The notes under the pieces are model-generated. The model saw only the letters and a list, made by a program, of their open reading frames with translations, did no database searches and was not told where the DNA came from. A DNA stretch of 40,383 bases from Candidatus Mediterraneibacter intestinipullorum (lineage in GTDB: Bacteria; Bacillota; Clostridia; Lachnospirales; Lachnospiraceae): assembly GCA_019118665.1 (NCBI GenBank), contig DWYM01000105.1:1-40383 (forward strand), given 5' to 3'. Position numbers and translations under genes: made by a program. Of this stretch, positions 26,301 to 35,227 are shown piece after piece (the first letter of the stretch is position 1; every line of letters starts with the position of its first letter).

Positions 26301-29300
26301 TTTTAAGTTCAGCTACCGTGCCAAAATCATATCCCAGATAATCATCCACCATAAAATCATCGCCTGTAGAATTGCCAGATCCATCCGGGTCATACCAAAC
26401 AAAAGTATTTTCATTACCATCGTACAGATTTGACTCAACATACGTTGAATGTACTGTCCACCGATCTGTCTTAATGATATTATACTGGATAGGCGTGGAG
26501 GTACCCTCATCTGCTGTCTCTACTCTGAACTCCCCTACGCGCCACCACTTACTCACTCCGGTATTATTTAAGATACGGACTGCTGTTGTTGTTATGTTTT
26601 CATCAGCAAGGTCAAAAGTCTGGACCGTTGCATTTGTCACATTCGCGACCGTCTGCCATTCTTCATTGCTATCCAGATACTGAAGTGAACCATTTATGAT
26701 TACATCTCCAGAAGCACTGCCGCCCTGTGCAAAGTGTACGGACTGAAGTTTGTGTGCCTCGCTGAACGTATACTGCAGATATGATCCTTCCGGTAATTTA
26801 TCCTTGTCAGCTCCGCTGCTTACAGAAAGCCAAACCTCCGAAGCGCTTGCATTACCGTTGCTGCCATCACTTAACACGTCCCATGCCGTACTGTTCATAC
26901 GGTCACGGTTCGTTGAATACTCACCTGTCACCTCTGTTCCAGGTCCCTGAGCCGTATTTCGATTAACCTGAATCTCATACACATCCAGGTAAGAGTCTTC
27001 CGGATTGCCAGCCGTAGCAATCAGACGGATTCCCATTGCCTGGAAATTCTCCGGAAGATTCTCACTGCTGACAGTGACATCAAACCATTCATCTTTTAAG
27101 ACAGTAAACTGATTATCCATATTTCCGGTCAGAGGAATATCCTGCCAGTTCTGCCCATCCATCGTGTACTGAAATTTTGAATAGTAGAAATGATTTTTTC
27201 CATTTCCAAGACGGAACCGAAAATCATTGATATCGATCACTTTATTGTAAAGCACTCCGATATAATCATGTTTATATATATAATTCGGAGTACGATAGCT
27301 GGCGAATGTCCCATCATTCCCATCAAAAATTACATCTGTTCCGTTAACCGGGCTGTCTGTTCTGTTTGTAGTAATAGTTTGGATCACGGCATCCGGGTTC
27401 ATTGATATCTCAGCGTACTTGGAAACATACTCCGCAACCGCCTGAATAAATGGTACGATATGCTGTACTCCTACTTCCGCATACTCGTTGTGATCAACAT
27501 ACCAAAATGCATGTGTCTTAGAGTTGTCAAACGCAGTCTTCCCTTCCGTATTATACTGAATGATCTCCGTCGTATTATTATTTATTACGGCTTTGACACC
27601 GTTTAGATACGCGATTGCCGCATCTGTTGTATCATCCCAGCAGTCCAGCCAATAAATGATCTGTTCGCTGATATTGGCATCTCCTGCCTGTGCTTCATAT
27701 ATATCTGCTGCATTCTGAAGGACTTTAAACTCTTCGATAAGTGAATCCACATCCGCCTCTGTAACTGTCCGATTGTTCAGTTTTTCTCTAAACGCTGTAA
27801 GCTTCGGAGCCAGTTCAACAGATTCCTGAAGAGCAGTTACCCTGCTGTCCATAGCCTGGTTTATCATATGCTTTGACAACTCCCGAAGGGCATTGGAAGC
27901 CTGTGTCTCGATTGCCGAGTTATGATCCACATACTTAAAGGAATCATTCCATGCCTGGTCTGCTTCCGCCTCGCTCTCCCAGATGTTCCATGAATAACAT
28001 GCGTTGCCGAATATAGCCACTTTACTCGGCTCAGACTGCTGCATCGGATTCAGCATGATTCCCTGAATATTGGCCGGGTTCACACCCGGATGGAGGAAGG
28101 TCGTATACCCGCCCATGATTAGATGCTTTTTAGAGTTATCTGTACACGGCCAGTTGATCCACATGAACGGACCTCTGCCAACATTACTTGTAAACGTGCT
28201 TGTGAAACTGTCTGTAACTTCGCCCCATACTCTTCCGCCAGTCATGACGATCTGTACATTTTCCGGAGCATTTTTCAGCACCTGGAGTTCAGCGGTGCTT
28301 CCGTTGCCCATATAGTCATATGGAACATACGGCACCACAGTCTTCATATCCGGATATTCTGCCTTAACCTCCGTCTCAAGCCAGTCTGTGACATCATTGA
28401 TCAACCTTAATCCATTTTCTCCACCTGGGTTCCAGAAATCATCTGCCAAAATCGCGATCTGACGGACACCCGCATCAATGACCTGTTTGAATTTTTCTTT
28501 CAATGTCCCAAGGTCAGTTTCATAGTTGCCGTCAAAGCGCAAATGGTTTGACGCACTTGGAAATGGATGAAGTGCATAAACAAATCGGCATTTGGAAGCA
28601 TTTCCCGCTTCCGCCAATGGCCTGATGAGGCTCTCAATCTCTTCCGGTGTATATAATTCATTCCAGTTTGTCCTATGCTTCGCATCGTCCTTAGGCGCAT
28701 AGAAATATGCATTCAGCTTATAATATCCGCCCCATGTCATCAGGTTAATCCTATCCTGCGTGGACCACGGATTACCATAATATCCCTCAATAAAACCACG
28801 GCTCGCCACGTCCGCCCAGTCCTCGATGTGGAAATTGCTGATCGTATAGCTGTCCATCTGCTTCAGGATATGGTACAGCGTAGTCAGCCCATAGAAGCTG
28901 GCATCCGTATCCGCGCCAAGCACTGTGATAACACTATCTTTACTGTCAAGCATATAGGCGTCCAACTCCTCAAACAGCCCTGCTACAGTCACCATGCTAT
29001 TTGCTTCTGCATATTTATCTACAAAACCGTCAGATCCATCGATACCAACGAGTATGGTCGTCTTTCCTTCCTCTATCGCAGGCTCGTCCAGCACATTTAT
29101 TTTGACATCCGGCTTTAATGCAAGCGCTTCTTCCAAACGCGCCTGCGTCGCCTCATCAATGCCATCCTCATACACGACATTGACCCCATTGATAATATAG
29201 TCGCCGCCTGTATACTGTATGTTTTGAGGAGCCGGGTAAATCTCATATTCTCCCCCGGCAGCCTCTGTCTGCTGTGCCGGAAGCACGGTCAGTCCTGTAA

Positions 29301-29382
29301 CCGTCATAGCTGCAGCCATAAATACCGCGGTCAGTCTGCGGAGTTTCGTCCGCTTCAGATGTTTTTCATTCCTCTTTCTCAC
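23332..29382 (-). CDS. 2016-aa wall-anchored GH84 beta-N-acetylglucosaminidase with discoidin and FIVAR repeats
   Basis: This exported enzyme should release terminal beta-GlcNAc from mucin or glycosaminoglycan chains. Signal peptide 1-42 and a GH20b-like N-terminal domain (about 45-190) precede the GH84 catalytic barrel (about 195-480). The barrel starts RGFIEGYYGNPWS (195-207), and the catalytic Asp pair of ILADDFW is Asp314-Asp315, equivalent to Asp297-Asp298 of Clostridium perfringens NagJ. At least four or five discoidin-like domains fill about 665-1495; characteristic ends are ARYIRIRN and GRYIRVTPQ. About six FIVAR-type helical repeats span 1505-1965. The C-terminus is VNTGD (1983-1987), a hydrophobic helix and RKKRK, a sorting-like signal. 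The start is GTG behind GGAGGAAGG. NagH/NagJ-type hyaluronidases share this layout. A terminal hairpin lies beyond the stop. Confidence 0.93.
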   Translation of the reverse strand: MRKRNEKHLKRTKLRRLTAVFMAAAMTVTGLTVLPAQQTEAAGGEYEIYPAPQNIQYTGGDYIINGVNVVYEDGIDEATQARLEEALALKPDVKINVLDEPAIEEGKTTILVGIDGSDGFVDKYAEANSMVTVAGLFEELDAYMLDSKDSVITVLGADTDASFYGLTTLYHILKQMDSYTISNFHIEDWADVASRGFIEGYYGNPWSTQDRINLMTWGGYYKLNAYFYAPKDDAKHRTNWNELYTPEEIESLIRPLAEAGNASKCRFVYALHPFPSASNHLRFDGNYETDLGTLKEKFKQVIDAGVRQIAILADDFWNPGGENGLRLINDVTDWLETEVKAEYPDMKTVVPYVPYDYMGNGSTAELQVLKNAPENVQIVMTGGRVWGEVTDSFTSTFTSNVGRGPFMWINWPCTDNSKKHLIMGGYTTFLHPGVNPANIQGIMLNPMQQSEPSKVAIFGNACYSWNIWESEAEADQAWNDSFKYVDHNSAIETQASNALRELSKHMINQAMDSRVTALQESVELAPKLTAFREKLNNRTVTEADVDSLIEEFKVLQNAADIYEAQAGDANISEQIIYWLDCWDDTTDAAIAYLNGVKAVINNNTTEIIQYNTEGKTAFDNSKTHAFWYVDHNEYAEVGVQHIVPFIQAVAEYVSKYAEISMNPDAVIQTITTNRTDSPVNGTDVIFDGNDGTFASYRTPNYIYKHDYIGVLYNKVIDINDFRFRLGNGKNHFYYSKFQYTMDGQNWQDIPLTGNMDNQFTVLKDEWFDVTVSSENLPENFQAMGIRLIATAGNPEDSYLDVYEIQVNRNTAQGPGTEVTGEYSTNRDRMNSTAWDVLSDGSNGNASASEVWLSVSSGADKDKLPEGSYLQYTFSEAHKLQSVHFAQGGSASGDVIINGSLQYLDSNEEWQTVANVTNATVQTFDLADENITTTAVRILNNTGVSKWWRVGEFRVETADEGTSTPIQYNIIKTDRWTVHSTYVESNLYDGNENTFVWYDPDGSGNSTGDDFMVDDYLGYDFGTVAELKSAHIVVGAGDNNKIVKYAIETSVDNENWTPVSEEYREYTGVDSGKDILDIDLTGITARYIRIRNLEQRGQWGKFSEFTVEQALPQSGSTENLYTNVETSIGSDAEEGKVSLTSGTVVLNNGDYIGVDLVNIKSVTSVSTSALPENIKLQTSMNGIEWSDYTSGSDLVDARYVRMVSSADSISVALEQFEVSYEYVGEITVQSDFGNNDTEQDMRTAGTVGNVFDGNLSTLGMITGLQNQGLHITFDLGRVIDFDSIRYYIIETQLNYLRDAVFEVSVDGQNDWQEVLHVGETVTDNTWNESTAKDAAYLIHDSSNPGYMYAEAVDLNVSGRYIRVTPQSTYSHRWAGFSEIQINGGAYISAEVNKDIISEAVEENDKIPSNMLDGDYSTVYKSSEKNSSFTYRISDPEGVTSIRLVQLGQISSATVTASYIDENGEAKLGTLSQAVNEFIVPDGKTLKSITVTWEDVIPEIAEVVASKTAVTPANKDELGEALENGPDTSSWTTDSIAAYEKAKAAAQEVYENENASQTIVDSVFAALTSAINNAVQKALNITELQALVDGMAGNDNNIYTNVSYSAYENAINNLAKALENADNLSQSEADTLAANVEAAQNGLVYSTRNRELAEVATLTYNAIMPDNYTTASYQALTDAKTAIDNMAAEDKAAETAGTDRVNPQEFIDLRAAYQAAVEGLVDVSELKAEINKYESLTANKDLYTTESWTAYENAVNAGKALLDAGTQAEVNNAVTNITNNTPVLKPDITLDEAIQSAEAILNAAGSADRYTTDSFNALASIVEEAKANQADSYIQQIQDAMNALVNVEALKAQITAAQNVNPEQFTTSSYKALTDLLGGTDALLRSGSAADVAATAQAIENAIRTLEPRATGVQDYVNGITLRPETGYTAESYRAYMAAYNALKNADVSNLSAAQFAQLRQAFEQAELGLMTTGGNVSNVSNVAVNTGDTQSMVPVIVVLILCVAVAAAVIIIRKKRK

Positions 29383-29695
29383 AAGCCTTCCTCCTCTTCT
29401 TTATGCCCTGCCATCATGCTCTTCACGCCGCAGGAAAAGACTGTATCAGACCGTCAGCTTATGTCAGGAAATACAGCCTTTTTTCATAATAATAGTCCTC
29501 TGTCAGGGGCTTTTTTCCCCTGTAAAAAGAACCTGCACATTTTTGCCCTATTTATAATAGATTGTACCATTTTACGGTAATTTTTAGGGGATTTTCTTGT
29601 CCATTTATTGATTTTCGTCATTTTGCATAAATCTGCCAGACGCCACCTTTGTCCGCTCTCTCTTATTATCAAAATTGCACAACTCATAAAAAATC
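29383..29695 (-). other. upstream region of the GH84 gene
   Basis: These 313 bp hold no gene. On the minus strand TATAAA/TATTAT sequences near 29551-29559 could be a -10 box, but there is no good -35 box. A small hairpin with arms CAGGGG (29504-29509) and CCCCTG (29517-29522) separated by a T-rich loop lies in the probable leader. Nothing matches a known riboswitch. Confidence 0.3.
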
Positions 29696-29697
29696 AC

Positions 29698-29730
29698 AGA
29701 AAAAGACCAGAAGGGGACTCCTTCTGGTCT
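29698..29730 (-). terminator. trpS terminator
   Basis: The stem AGACCAGAAGG (29730-29720 on the minus strand) pairs with CCTTCTGGTCT (29714-29704), followed by five T. It starts 22 bp after the trpS stop. Confidence 0.9.
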
Positions 29731-29752
29731 CGTATCACGTCTTATCTTGGCT

Positions 29753-30841
29753 TTATCCTCCCGCGAACTTTTCCGCCTGCTCTCTGATCAGCGCCTCATC
29801 GGAAAAGTAGTCGATCTTCATCGCCACCTTCACTTCTTTTAACGTCTGGGCAGCCACCTGTTCAGCTTTTTCGCTTCCCTTTCTCAGGATTTCATACACC
29901 GCGGGAATATCCTTCTGGAATTCTTTTCTCCTGTTCCTTATCGGTTCCAGCTCTGCCTGGAGCACATTATTCAGAAAACGCTTCACCTTCATATCTCCAA
30001 GTCCGCCCCGCTGATAGTGGGCTTTCAGTTCATCCAGATCCTTGTATTCCGGCAGGAACTCCGGGAAGTACTCCGGTCTGCAGAACGCGTCCAGGTAAGT
30101 GAATACTGTATTTCCCTCCAGCTTGCCCGGATCTTCGATGCGGATGTGAGTGGGGTCTGTAAACATACTGAATACTTTTTTCTTGATATCCCCCGGTTCT
30201 TCAGAAAGGTAGATGCAGTTGCCAAGGGACTTGCTCATCTTCGCTTTCCCATCTGTCCCCGGAAGCCGCAGGCACGCCTCGTTGTCCGGAAGCAGGATCT
30301 TCGGCTCTACAAGGGTTTCCCCATAAACAAAATTGAATTTGTGCACGATCTCCTTTGTCTGCTCGATCATGGGCATCTGATCCTCTCCCACCGGCACTAC
30401 CGTCGCCTTAAACGCCGTGATATCCGCCGCCTGGCTGATCGGATAGGTGAAGAAGCCCACAGGGATGCTTGCCTCGAAATTTCTCATCTTGATCTCAGAT
30501 TTTACAGTAGGGTTGCGCTGCAGCCTGGAAACTGTGACCAGATTCATATAGTAAAAAGACAGTTCGCACAGCTCTGGCACCTGAGACTGGATAAACAGCG
30601 TAGATTTCTCCGGGTCCAGACCGCAGGCAAGGTAATCCAGCGCCACTTCGATAATGTTCTGGCGGACTTTCTCCGGGTTGTCTGCATTATCCGTCAATGC
30701 CTGAGCGTCAGCGATCATGATAAAAATATCGTCAAAGTCCCCTGTATCCTGGAGCTCTACACGCCTTCTCAAAGAGCCCACATAATGCCCTACATGGAGC
30801 CTTCCTGTGGGACGGTCTCCGGTAAGCATGATCTTTTTCAT
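29753..30841 (-). CDS. trpS: tryptophanyl-tRNA synthetase
   Basis: This 362-aa class I synthetase attaches tryptophan to tRNA-Trp. Motifs are the HIGH-type sequence in [13 protein letters not shown] near residue 11-23, GEDQMPM near 147-153, and KMSKS in [11 protein letters not shown] near 198-208. The frame can be extended six codons to a TTG, but that codon lies within the ribosome binding site. ATG 30841 follows AGGAGG at the proper distance, so it was chosen. No T-box leader is present in the short gap upstream, so control is unlike many Bacillota trpS genes. The PAP2 gene lies 63 bp upstream on the same strand, and the two may be cotranscribed. Confidence 0.96.
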   Translation of the reverse strand: MKKIMLTGDRPTGRLHVGHYVGSLRRRVELQDTGDFDDIFIMIADAQALTDNADNPEKVRQNIIEVALDYLACGLDPEKSTLFIQSQVPELCELSFYYMNLVTVSRLQRNPTVKSEIKMRNFEASIPVGFFTYPISQAADITAFKATVVPVGEDQMPMIEQTKEIVHKFNFVYGETLVEPKILLPDNEACLRLPGTDGKAKMSKSLGNCIYLSEEPGDIKKKVFSMFTDPTHIRIEDPGKLEGNTVFTYLDAFCRPEYFPEFLPEYKDLDELKAHYQRGGLGDMKVKRFLNNVLQAELEPIRNRRKEFQKDIPAVYEILRKGSEKAEQVAAQTLKEVKVAMKIDYFSDEALIREQAEKFAGG

Positions 30842-30904
30842 CTCTCTATTCCTCCTCAATCCTCAGCCATCCCGCAAAGAACAGCCTTTCACTTCTCACT
30901 TATT

Positions 30905-31582
30905 CTACAGGAGCGCCCTCTTCTGCTTCACATACCGGGGCTCTCTCTTTCTCTCCGCCGCATATACAAACTGATACAGCACACACGCCATGAGACATGC
31001 GCCGATCACATCCAAAACAGAGTGCTGTTTTAAAAACATGGTAGCAAGGATGATAAGCCCAGCCAGCACATAGGCTCCCCAGCGCACGCCCCGGTACTTC
31101 TTAAGCGCCCGGCTCTCATGGACTGCGATACACACGCTCAGTGAATTGAACACATGCAGGCTCGGAAATACGTTTGTACATGTGTCCGCCCGGTAAAGCA
31201 CTCTGACCAAATCCACAAAGATATTATCCCTGGCGAACACCATAGGCCTCAAATCCTGTCCGTTCGGAAAGACCGTTGATATGACAAGGAATACCGTCAT
31301 CCCTGTAAACATAAATTTTGCCAGCTTGTAAAAATCCGGCACATCTGTAAAAAAGAAATACAGAAACGCCGCGACAATGAACGCGAACCACAGCAGGTAC
31401 GGTACAATAAAAAACTCGTTGAATGGGATCATTTCATCCAGTCTGATCTGGATCACATGATAGTTTCTGGTCACATGACTTTCCAGCCAGAGAAACCAAG
31501 GCATATACACAAGGATATATAGAAACACCCACGCGTGCCTGTATTTTCTCAACAAATCAGTGAACCTGTTTTTCCGCTTCAT
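30905..31582 (-). CDS. PAP2-superfamily membrane phosphatase
   Basis: This 225-aa protein has about six hydrophobic segments and the C-terminal part of the PAP2 signature: NVFPSLHVFNS (137-147) and LKQHSVLDVIGA (184-195). The first supplies the PSxH histidine, the second the catalytic histidine and the supporting aspartate. It probably dephosphorylates a phospholipid or isoprenoid phosphate at the membrane surface, like phosphatidic acid phosphatase or AUR1-type enzymes. It sits beside a lipid-kinase-like gene, which would make the opposite type of reaction on similar substrates. The exact substrate is unknown. The start is set by AAAGGGG upstream. Confidence 0.82.
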   Translation of the reverse strand: MKRKNRFTDLLRKYRHAWVFLYILVYMPWFLWLESHVTRNYHVIQIRLDEMIPFNEFFIVPYLLWFAFIVAAFLYFFFTDVPDFYKLAKFMFTGMTVFLVISTVFPNGQDLRPMVFARDNIFVDLVRVLYRADTCTNVFPSLHVFNSLSVCIAVHESRALKKYRGVRWGAYVLAGLIILATMFLKQHSVLDVIGACLMACVLYQFVYAAERKREPRYVKQKRALL

Positions 31583-31656
31583 AATATGACGCCCCTTTTG
31601 ACTGAGATTTCGTCTTCTTAATTATCTTTCTCCACTTTAATCCCCTGATGTATCTT

Positions 31657-32673
31657 TTACGAACCGCATCGATTATAGCACGATTTAAAATGCACAACAA
31701 CCTTGTTCACAAAACCTTTATTAAATCTTTCGTTTCTTATATTATTTTGCCTGCTATCACCTTCAGCCGCTCTTTCATGACGGCCTCCTGAACGCTCCGC
31801 CTCAGGAAGGCCGGTTCTCCGTCCGTATGCAGGGCAAGCGGGACTGACGCTTCCGCCAGGACACTCCGGCATCGCAGGATGGTGATTCCTTTGAACCTTT
31901 TCCTGCTTCCCCCGGAATGCCAGCGGAAGCAGGAAAAGGACCTTAAGTACGGACAGGCCGTGGGCCACGATCACATCCAGCATTCCGTCTTCCGGAGACG
32001 CTCCGGGACAGAACTGAAACCCTCCTCCTTCGCACTTCAGATTCATAAATGCGGCAAAGTACGTTTTCGGGAACTCCATGCGCCGTCCGTCATCCAGGGT
32101 GAGCGTCATATGTACAGGGCGGTCCTTCACCAGCCGATTGAGAGCGACCACCGCGTAGCTCAGCTTTCCCAGTCTCAGTTTATTCAACAGGGGCTTCCAC
32201 CTGGAAACGCACACTTCATGACACACCGCCGCGTCAAAGCCCATCCCCCCGCTCACAAGAAATCTCCTCGTGCCGACTGTACTGGCGAGCGTCCCGACAT
32301 CCATGTGGACGCTCTTTCCGGAATGCAGTACAGCGTTAAGCGCTTCTGCGGGCTTCTTGGATATCCCCAGCCCTCTGGCAAAATCATTGCTCGATCCGAT
32401 CGGAATATATCCCAGGGTCGTTTTTTCAATATCGCGGATACCATTTACCACCTCATTGACTGTTCCGTCTCTGCCAAGCACAACAAGCGTGCGCTCTCTT
32501 CCGTCAGATGTGAGGGATTCCGCGATTTTCTCCGCGTGATCTCGTCTCTGCGTCATGTGGACCTTATAGGCGATCCGCTGCTTTTTTAACTCCGGCTCCA
32601 GCGCCTTCCAGATCATCTCCCCCATCCCGGAACGGGCTTTAGGGTTTATAATAAAATCATATTCTGTTTTCAC
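31657..32673 (-). pseudogene. diacylglycerol kinase-family lipid kinase, frameshifted and with altered ATP motif
   Basis: The first 255 residues follow the DAGK/YegS/BmrU family: YDFIINPKARSGMG, PIGSSNDFARGLG, and GGGFQFCPGASPEDGMLDVI. The ATP-binding GGDGT motif reads GRDGT (67-71), a substitution at an invariant glycine. After FRGKQEKV the frame leaves the family. Shifting by one base at the A-run near 31895-31910 restores it (FKGITILRCRSVLAE, then LHTDGEPAF), ending at a stop at 31737-31739. The current C-terminus is therefore artefactual. With both a damaged nucleotide loop and a broken C-terminus the gene is probably dead, unless the shift is a sequence error. Confidence 0.8.
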
Positions 32674-32719
32674 GGTTTTATCCCCCGATCTTATCTCCCA
32701 GGCATGTCCGGCATTGATC

Positions 32720-33343
32720 TCAGCCCGCGCTTTCCTCCGTCGGACACAGCACGGCGTCCAGATATTTCCCGAGCGAACGGCTCATATTCCCCTCAAAATC
32801 CGCCTCGCCATGCTTGATGCACCACTCGAAGACATTTCCGATAACGATCATGCGGATGTCCGTCGTGAATGCTCCGATCTCCACATTCAGCCGCACGACT
32901 CCTTCCTTTATGGCTTTCTCCACATAAGTCTGGACCGTCACGATGGGATATGGGCGCTCCGTACGGATCGCCGCGTTGAGCGCCTGATTCTTTGTATCAT
33001 AATACTCTGCCATGAACTCAACTCCAAGCTCCCGACAGTATTTCACATAATTCAGATACACCCGGATGATGCCTTCCTTCACACCCTCTACATCCGCCGG
33101 CAGCTCAAGAAGTTCCGGCCTGATCCGGGGCTGATCCTCAATATAATAGGACAGAAGATCATCTTTTGTCTTGAAATGATGATAAAAGCTTCCGTTTGAA
33201 ACACCCGCCTCTTCGCAAATATTTTTGATAGACAGGGCCTCATACCCGCTCTTCTGCAGGATACGCTTTGCCGCCTGAAAGATCTTCTCTTTAGTTTCCC
33301 GCGACTTCTGCTGCTGTCTGGACATCTGTGTTTTCTCGTTCAT
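32720..33343 (-). CDS. TetR-family transcriptional regulator
   Basis: This 207-aa regulator has an N-terminal helix-turn-helix, from ETKEKIFQAAKRILQKSGYE through SIKNICEEAGVSNGSFYHHF (near 38-57), and a helical ligand domain. A GTG three codons upstream is in frame but touches the AGGAG site; ATG 33343 is better spaced. Its promoter (33373-33401) contains an inverted CATG repeat suited to autorepression. It lies 46 bp upstream of the lipid-kinase gene and probably controls it or the PAP2 gene. The ligand is unknown. Confidence 0.9.
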   Translation of the reverse strand: MNEKTQMSRQQQKSRETKEKIFQAAKRILQKSGYEALSIKNICEEAGVSNGSFYHHFKTKDDLLSYYIEDQPRIRPELLELPADVEGVKEGIIRVYLNYVKYCRELGVEFMAEYYDTKNQALNAAIRTERPYPIVTVQTYVEKAIKEGVVRLNVEIGAFTTDIRMIVIGNVFEWCIKHGEADFEGNMSRSLGKYLDAVLCPTEESAG

Positions 33344-33372
33344 CTTCGGCACTCTCCTGTTTTTGTTTCGTT

Positions 33373-33401
33373 ATTATACCATGTATTCCCGCATGTTTCA
33401 A
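33373..33401 (-). promoter_or_regulatory. tetR promoter with possible operator
   Basis: TTGAAA (33396-33401) and TATAAT (33373-33378) are separated by 17 bp. ACATG and CATG halves around CGGGAATA lie within the spacer and could bind the TetR protein. Confidence 0.75.
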
Positions 33402-33431
33402 GAAAACAGAGCGGGCTCTATAACATGCACT

Positions 33432-35204
33432 CTACCCCTCCGGCATATATGCCTCAAAGGCAGACGGCATGGGGTATTTTTCTCTTAGTTCTCCCAATCC
33501 AGCGAACAGGATGTTTCCCCGGGCGCTCTCTCCGCCAAACCCACTGTTCTCCTTCAGATTCTTCTCCAGTTCATCCACAACGATCTCATAACCGATCATA
33601 TGCCATTCCACATGGCTGAAAATATGCTTCGCGCTGCCTAAGCGTTTCACACGCACAGGCATCAGTCCCAGCGCCTTCGCCTTCTCAATGACTTCTTCCT
33701 GCTTCAGGTGCCCTTCTGTGCCGGGAAATTCATACATCCCGGCCAGCAGCCCGGTGTCAGGCCTTTTCCGCACCGCAGTCTTCTCATTATCCCGGAATAC
33801 CAGTATCGTACGTTTCTCGATCCGCCTGCTTTTTGCTTTTTTCTTCACAGGGAACTCCGTCTCTCTCCCCTGCTCATGCGCAAGGCAGAGATGGCCGACA
33901 GGACATTCACCGCACTTTGGCTCTCCGTTCGGGACGCATACGATGGCTCCCAGCTCGATCAGACTCTGATTAAAGGCCCCGGCAGCTCCTGCCGGGATCA
34001 CTTCTTCTACCATGGTCTCCACTTTTGACTTTGTCCCCGACTTCGCGATATCGTCACCGTCCGCCGTTATCCTGGACACCACGCGCAGCACATTTCCGTC
34101 CACAGCGGGCTTGCGGATGCCGTACACAAAAGAACTCACCGCTCCGGCTGTGTAGCTCCCGACCCCTTTCAGAGAAAGGATCTCCTCATATGTGTCCGGA
34201 AATGTTCCGCCGTATTCTTCCATGATCTGGCACGCCGCTTCTTTCAAGTTCCGGGCACGATTGTAATACCCCAGCCCTTCCCACAGCTTCAGCAGCCGGT
34301 CCTCCGGCACTTGCGCCAGCGACTTTACGTCCGGCAGTTCCTTTAAGAAGCGTTCATAATAAGGCTTCACTGCCTCCACCCGGGTCTGCTGGAGCATGAT
34401 TTCCGAAATCCACACCCGGTAGGCGTCCATTCTCCTCCGCCACGGCAGGTCGCGCTGATTTTCCCGAAACCATTCCACCAGGGGTTCCACCGTCTCCTTC
34501 ATCCGCGGGCTGTACAGCACCACGTCCACAGACTCCGCGATCCGTATGCTGTCTGCCGACACATAGCAGTCATACGCGAGGATCTCCACCCCGGCTGCTT
34601 TTGCCCGCCTCAACGCTTCCGCAAACGCGGGATGCGTGTCTGTATTCGGTGTAAAATAGGAGACGCCCATCATCTGGATCACAAAGAACACATAGGCTTC
34701 GTACCCTTCCTTTTTTGCCCGGACCAGCTCCTCCAGATGTTTCACCGCCCGGTCACTGGGCGCATCCGGGAAACGGCACACTCCGTTCTCTTCCAGGGTA
34801 ACGCCTTTGACCTCGATGAAAATCTTTCTCTCTCCCGCCTCGACATACAGGTCGAACCGGGAATTTCCGAACGTCTTCTCCGGCCTTACCAGAGTTAGGT
34901 CAGAGAACAGATTTCCCTGTTCGATCCATTCCTGTGCGACCCGGTTCGGAATCTGCGAATCCATATTGATCAGGCGCTTTCCCTTAGCTGTGTCTTTCTC
35001 CACAGCGATCAGGTCCCACTTCGTCTTCCTTGCCGGATTGTCGCTCTTCTGGACATAGATCACCGCGCCGGGGCGCAGCAGTTCCGCGCACCGCCCGGTA
35101 TTTTTCACATGTATTGTCTCTTTTTTCCCATTTAATTCCGCATACGCGATAAAACGGTTCGGGCGCTCCAAAAAGAGCGCCCTGCTGATTCTCTCATATT
35201 TCAT
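33432..35204 (-). CDS. mutY: SfsA-MutY fusion protein: DNA nuclease-like domain plus A/G-specific adenine glycosylase
   Basis: This is a 590-aa two-enzyme fusion. Residues 1 to about 235 are complete SfsA: GGxx-type N-terminal sheet, HVKNTGRCAELLRPG, and PD-(D/E)xK-like FDLYVE plus FIEVKG (Asp118, Glu131, Lys133), then RFPDAPSDRAVKHL. From about 238 on is MutY, which removes adenine opposite 8-oxoguanine. It has DLPWRR, catalytic Glu268 in ISEIMLQQTRV, helix-hairpin-helix LKGVGSYTAGAV, and Asp369 in VDGNVLRV. An iron-sulfur cluster is bound by Cys423, 431, 434 and 440, and the Nudix-like C-terminal domain has FSH at 529-531. All key residues are present. ATG 35204 is preferred over a TTG two codons earlier. 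It begins 23 bp after the amino acid transporter ATPase and may be cotranscribed. It ends with TAG. Confidence 0.92.
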   Translation of the reverse strand: MKYERISRALFLERPNRFIAYAELNGKKETIHVKNTGRCAELLRPGAVIYVQKSDNPARKTKWDLIAVEKDTAKGKRLINMDSQIPNRVAQEWIEQGNLFSDLTLVRPEKTFGNSRFDLYVEAGERKIFIEVKGVTLEENGVCRFPDAPSDRAVKHLEELVRAKKEGYEAYVFFVIQMMGVSYFTPNTDTHPAFAEALRRAKAAGVEILAYDCYVSADSIRIAESVDVVLYSPRMKETVEPLVEWFRENQRDLPWRRRMDAYRVWISEIMLQQTRVEAVKPYYERFLKELPDVKSLAQVPEDRLLKLWEGLGYYNRARNLKEAACQIMEEYGGTFPDTYEEILSLKGVGSYTAGAVSSFVYGIRKPAVDGNVLRVVSRITADGDDIAKSGTKSKVETMVEEVIPAGAAGAFNQSLIELGAIVCVPNGEPKCGECPVGHLCLAHEQGRETEFPVKKKAKSRRIEKRTILVFRDNEKTAVRKRPDTGLLAGMYEFPGTEGHLKQEEVIEKAKALGLMPVRVKRLGSAKHIFSHVEWHMIGYEIVVDELEKNLKENSGFGGESARGNILFAGLGELREKYPMPSAFEAYMPEG

Positions 35205-35227
35205 TATCAACTCTGCCTTGTACTAGT

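Noticed and set aside
30842-30904. T-box leader upstream of trpS
   Set aside because: The gap is only 63 bp, with no room for a specifier stem and antiterminator.
30017-31033. Plus-strand frame of 338 codons opposite trpS
   Set aside because: trpS is certain from KMSKS and HVGH motifs. The opposite frame is a codon-bias shadow.
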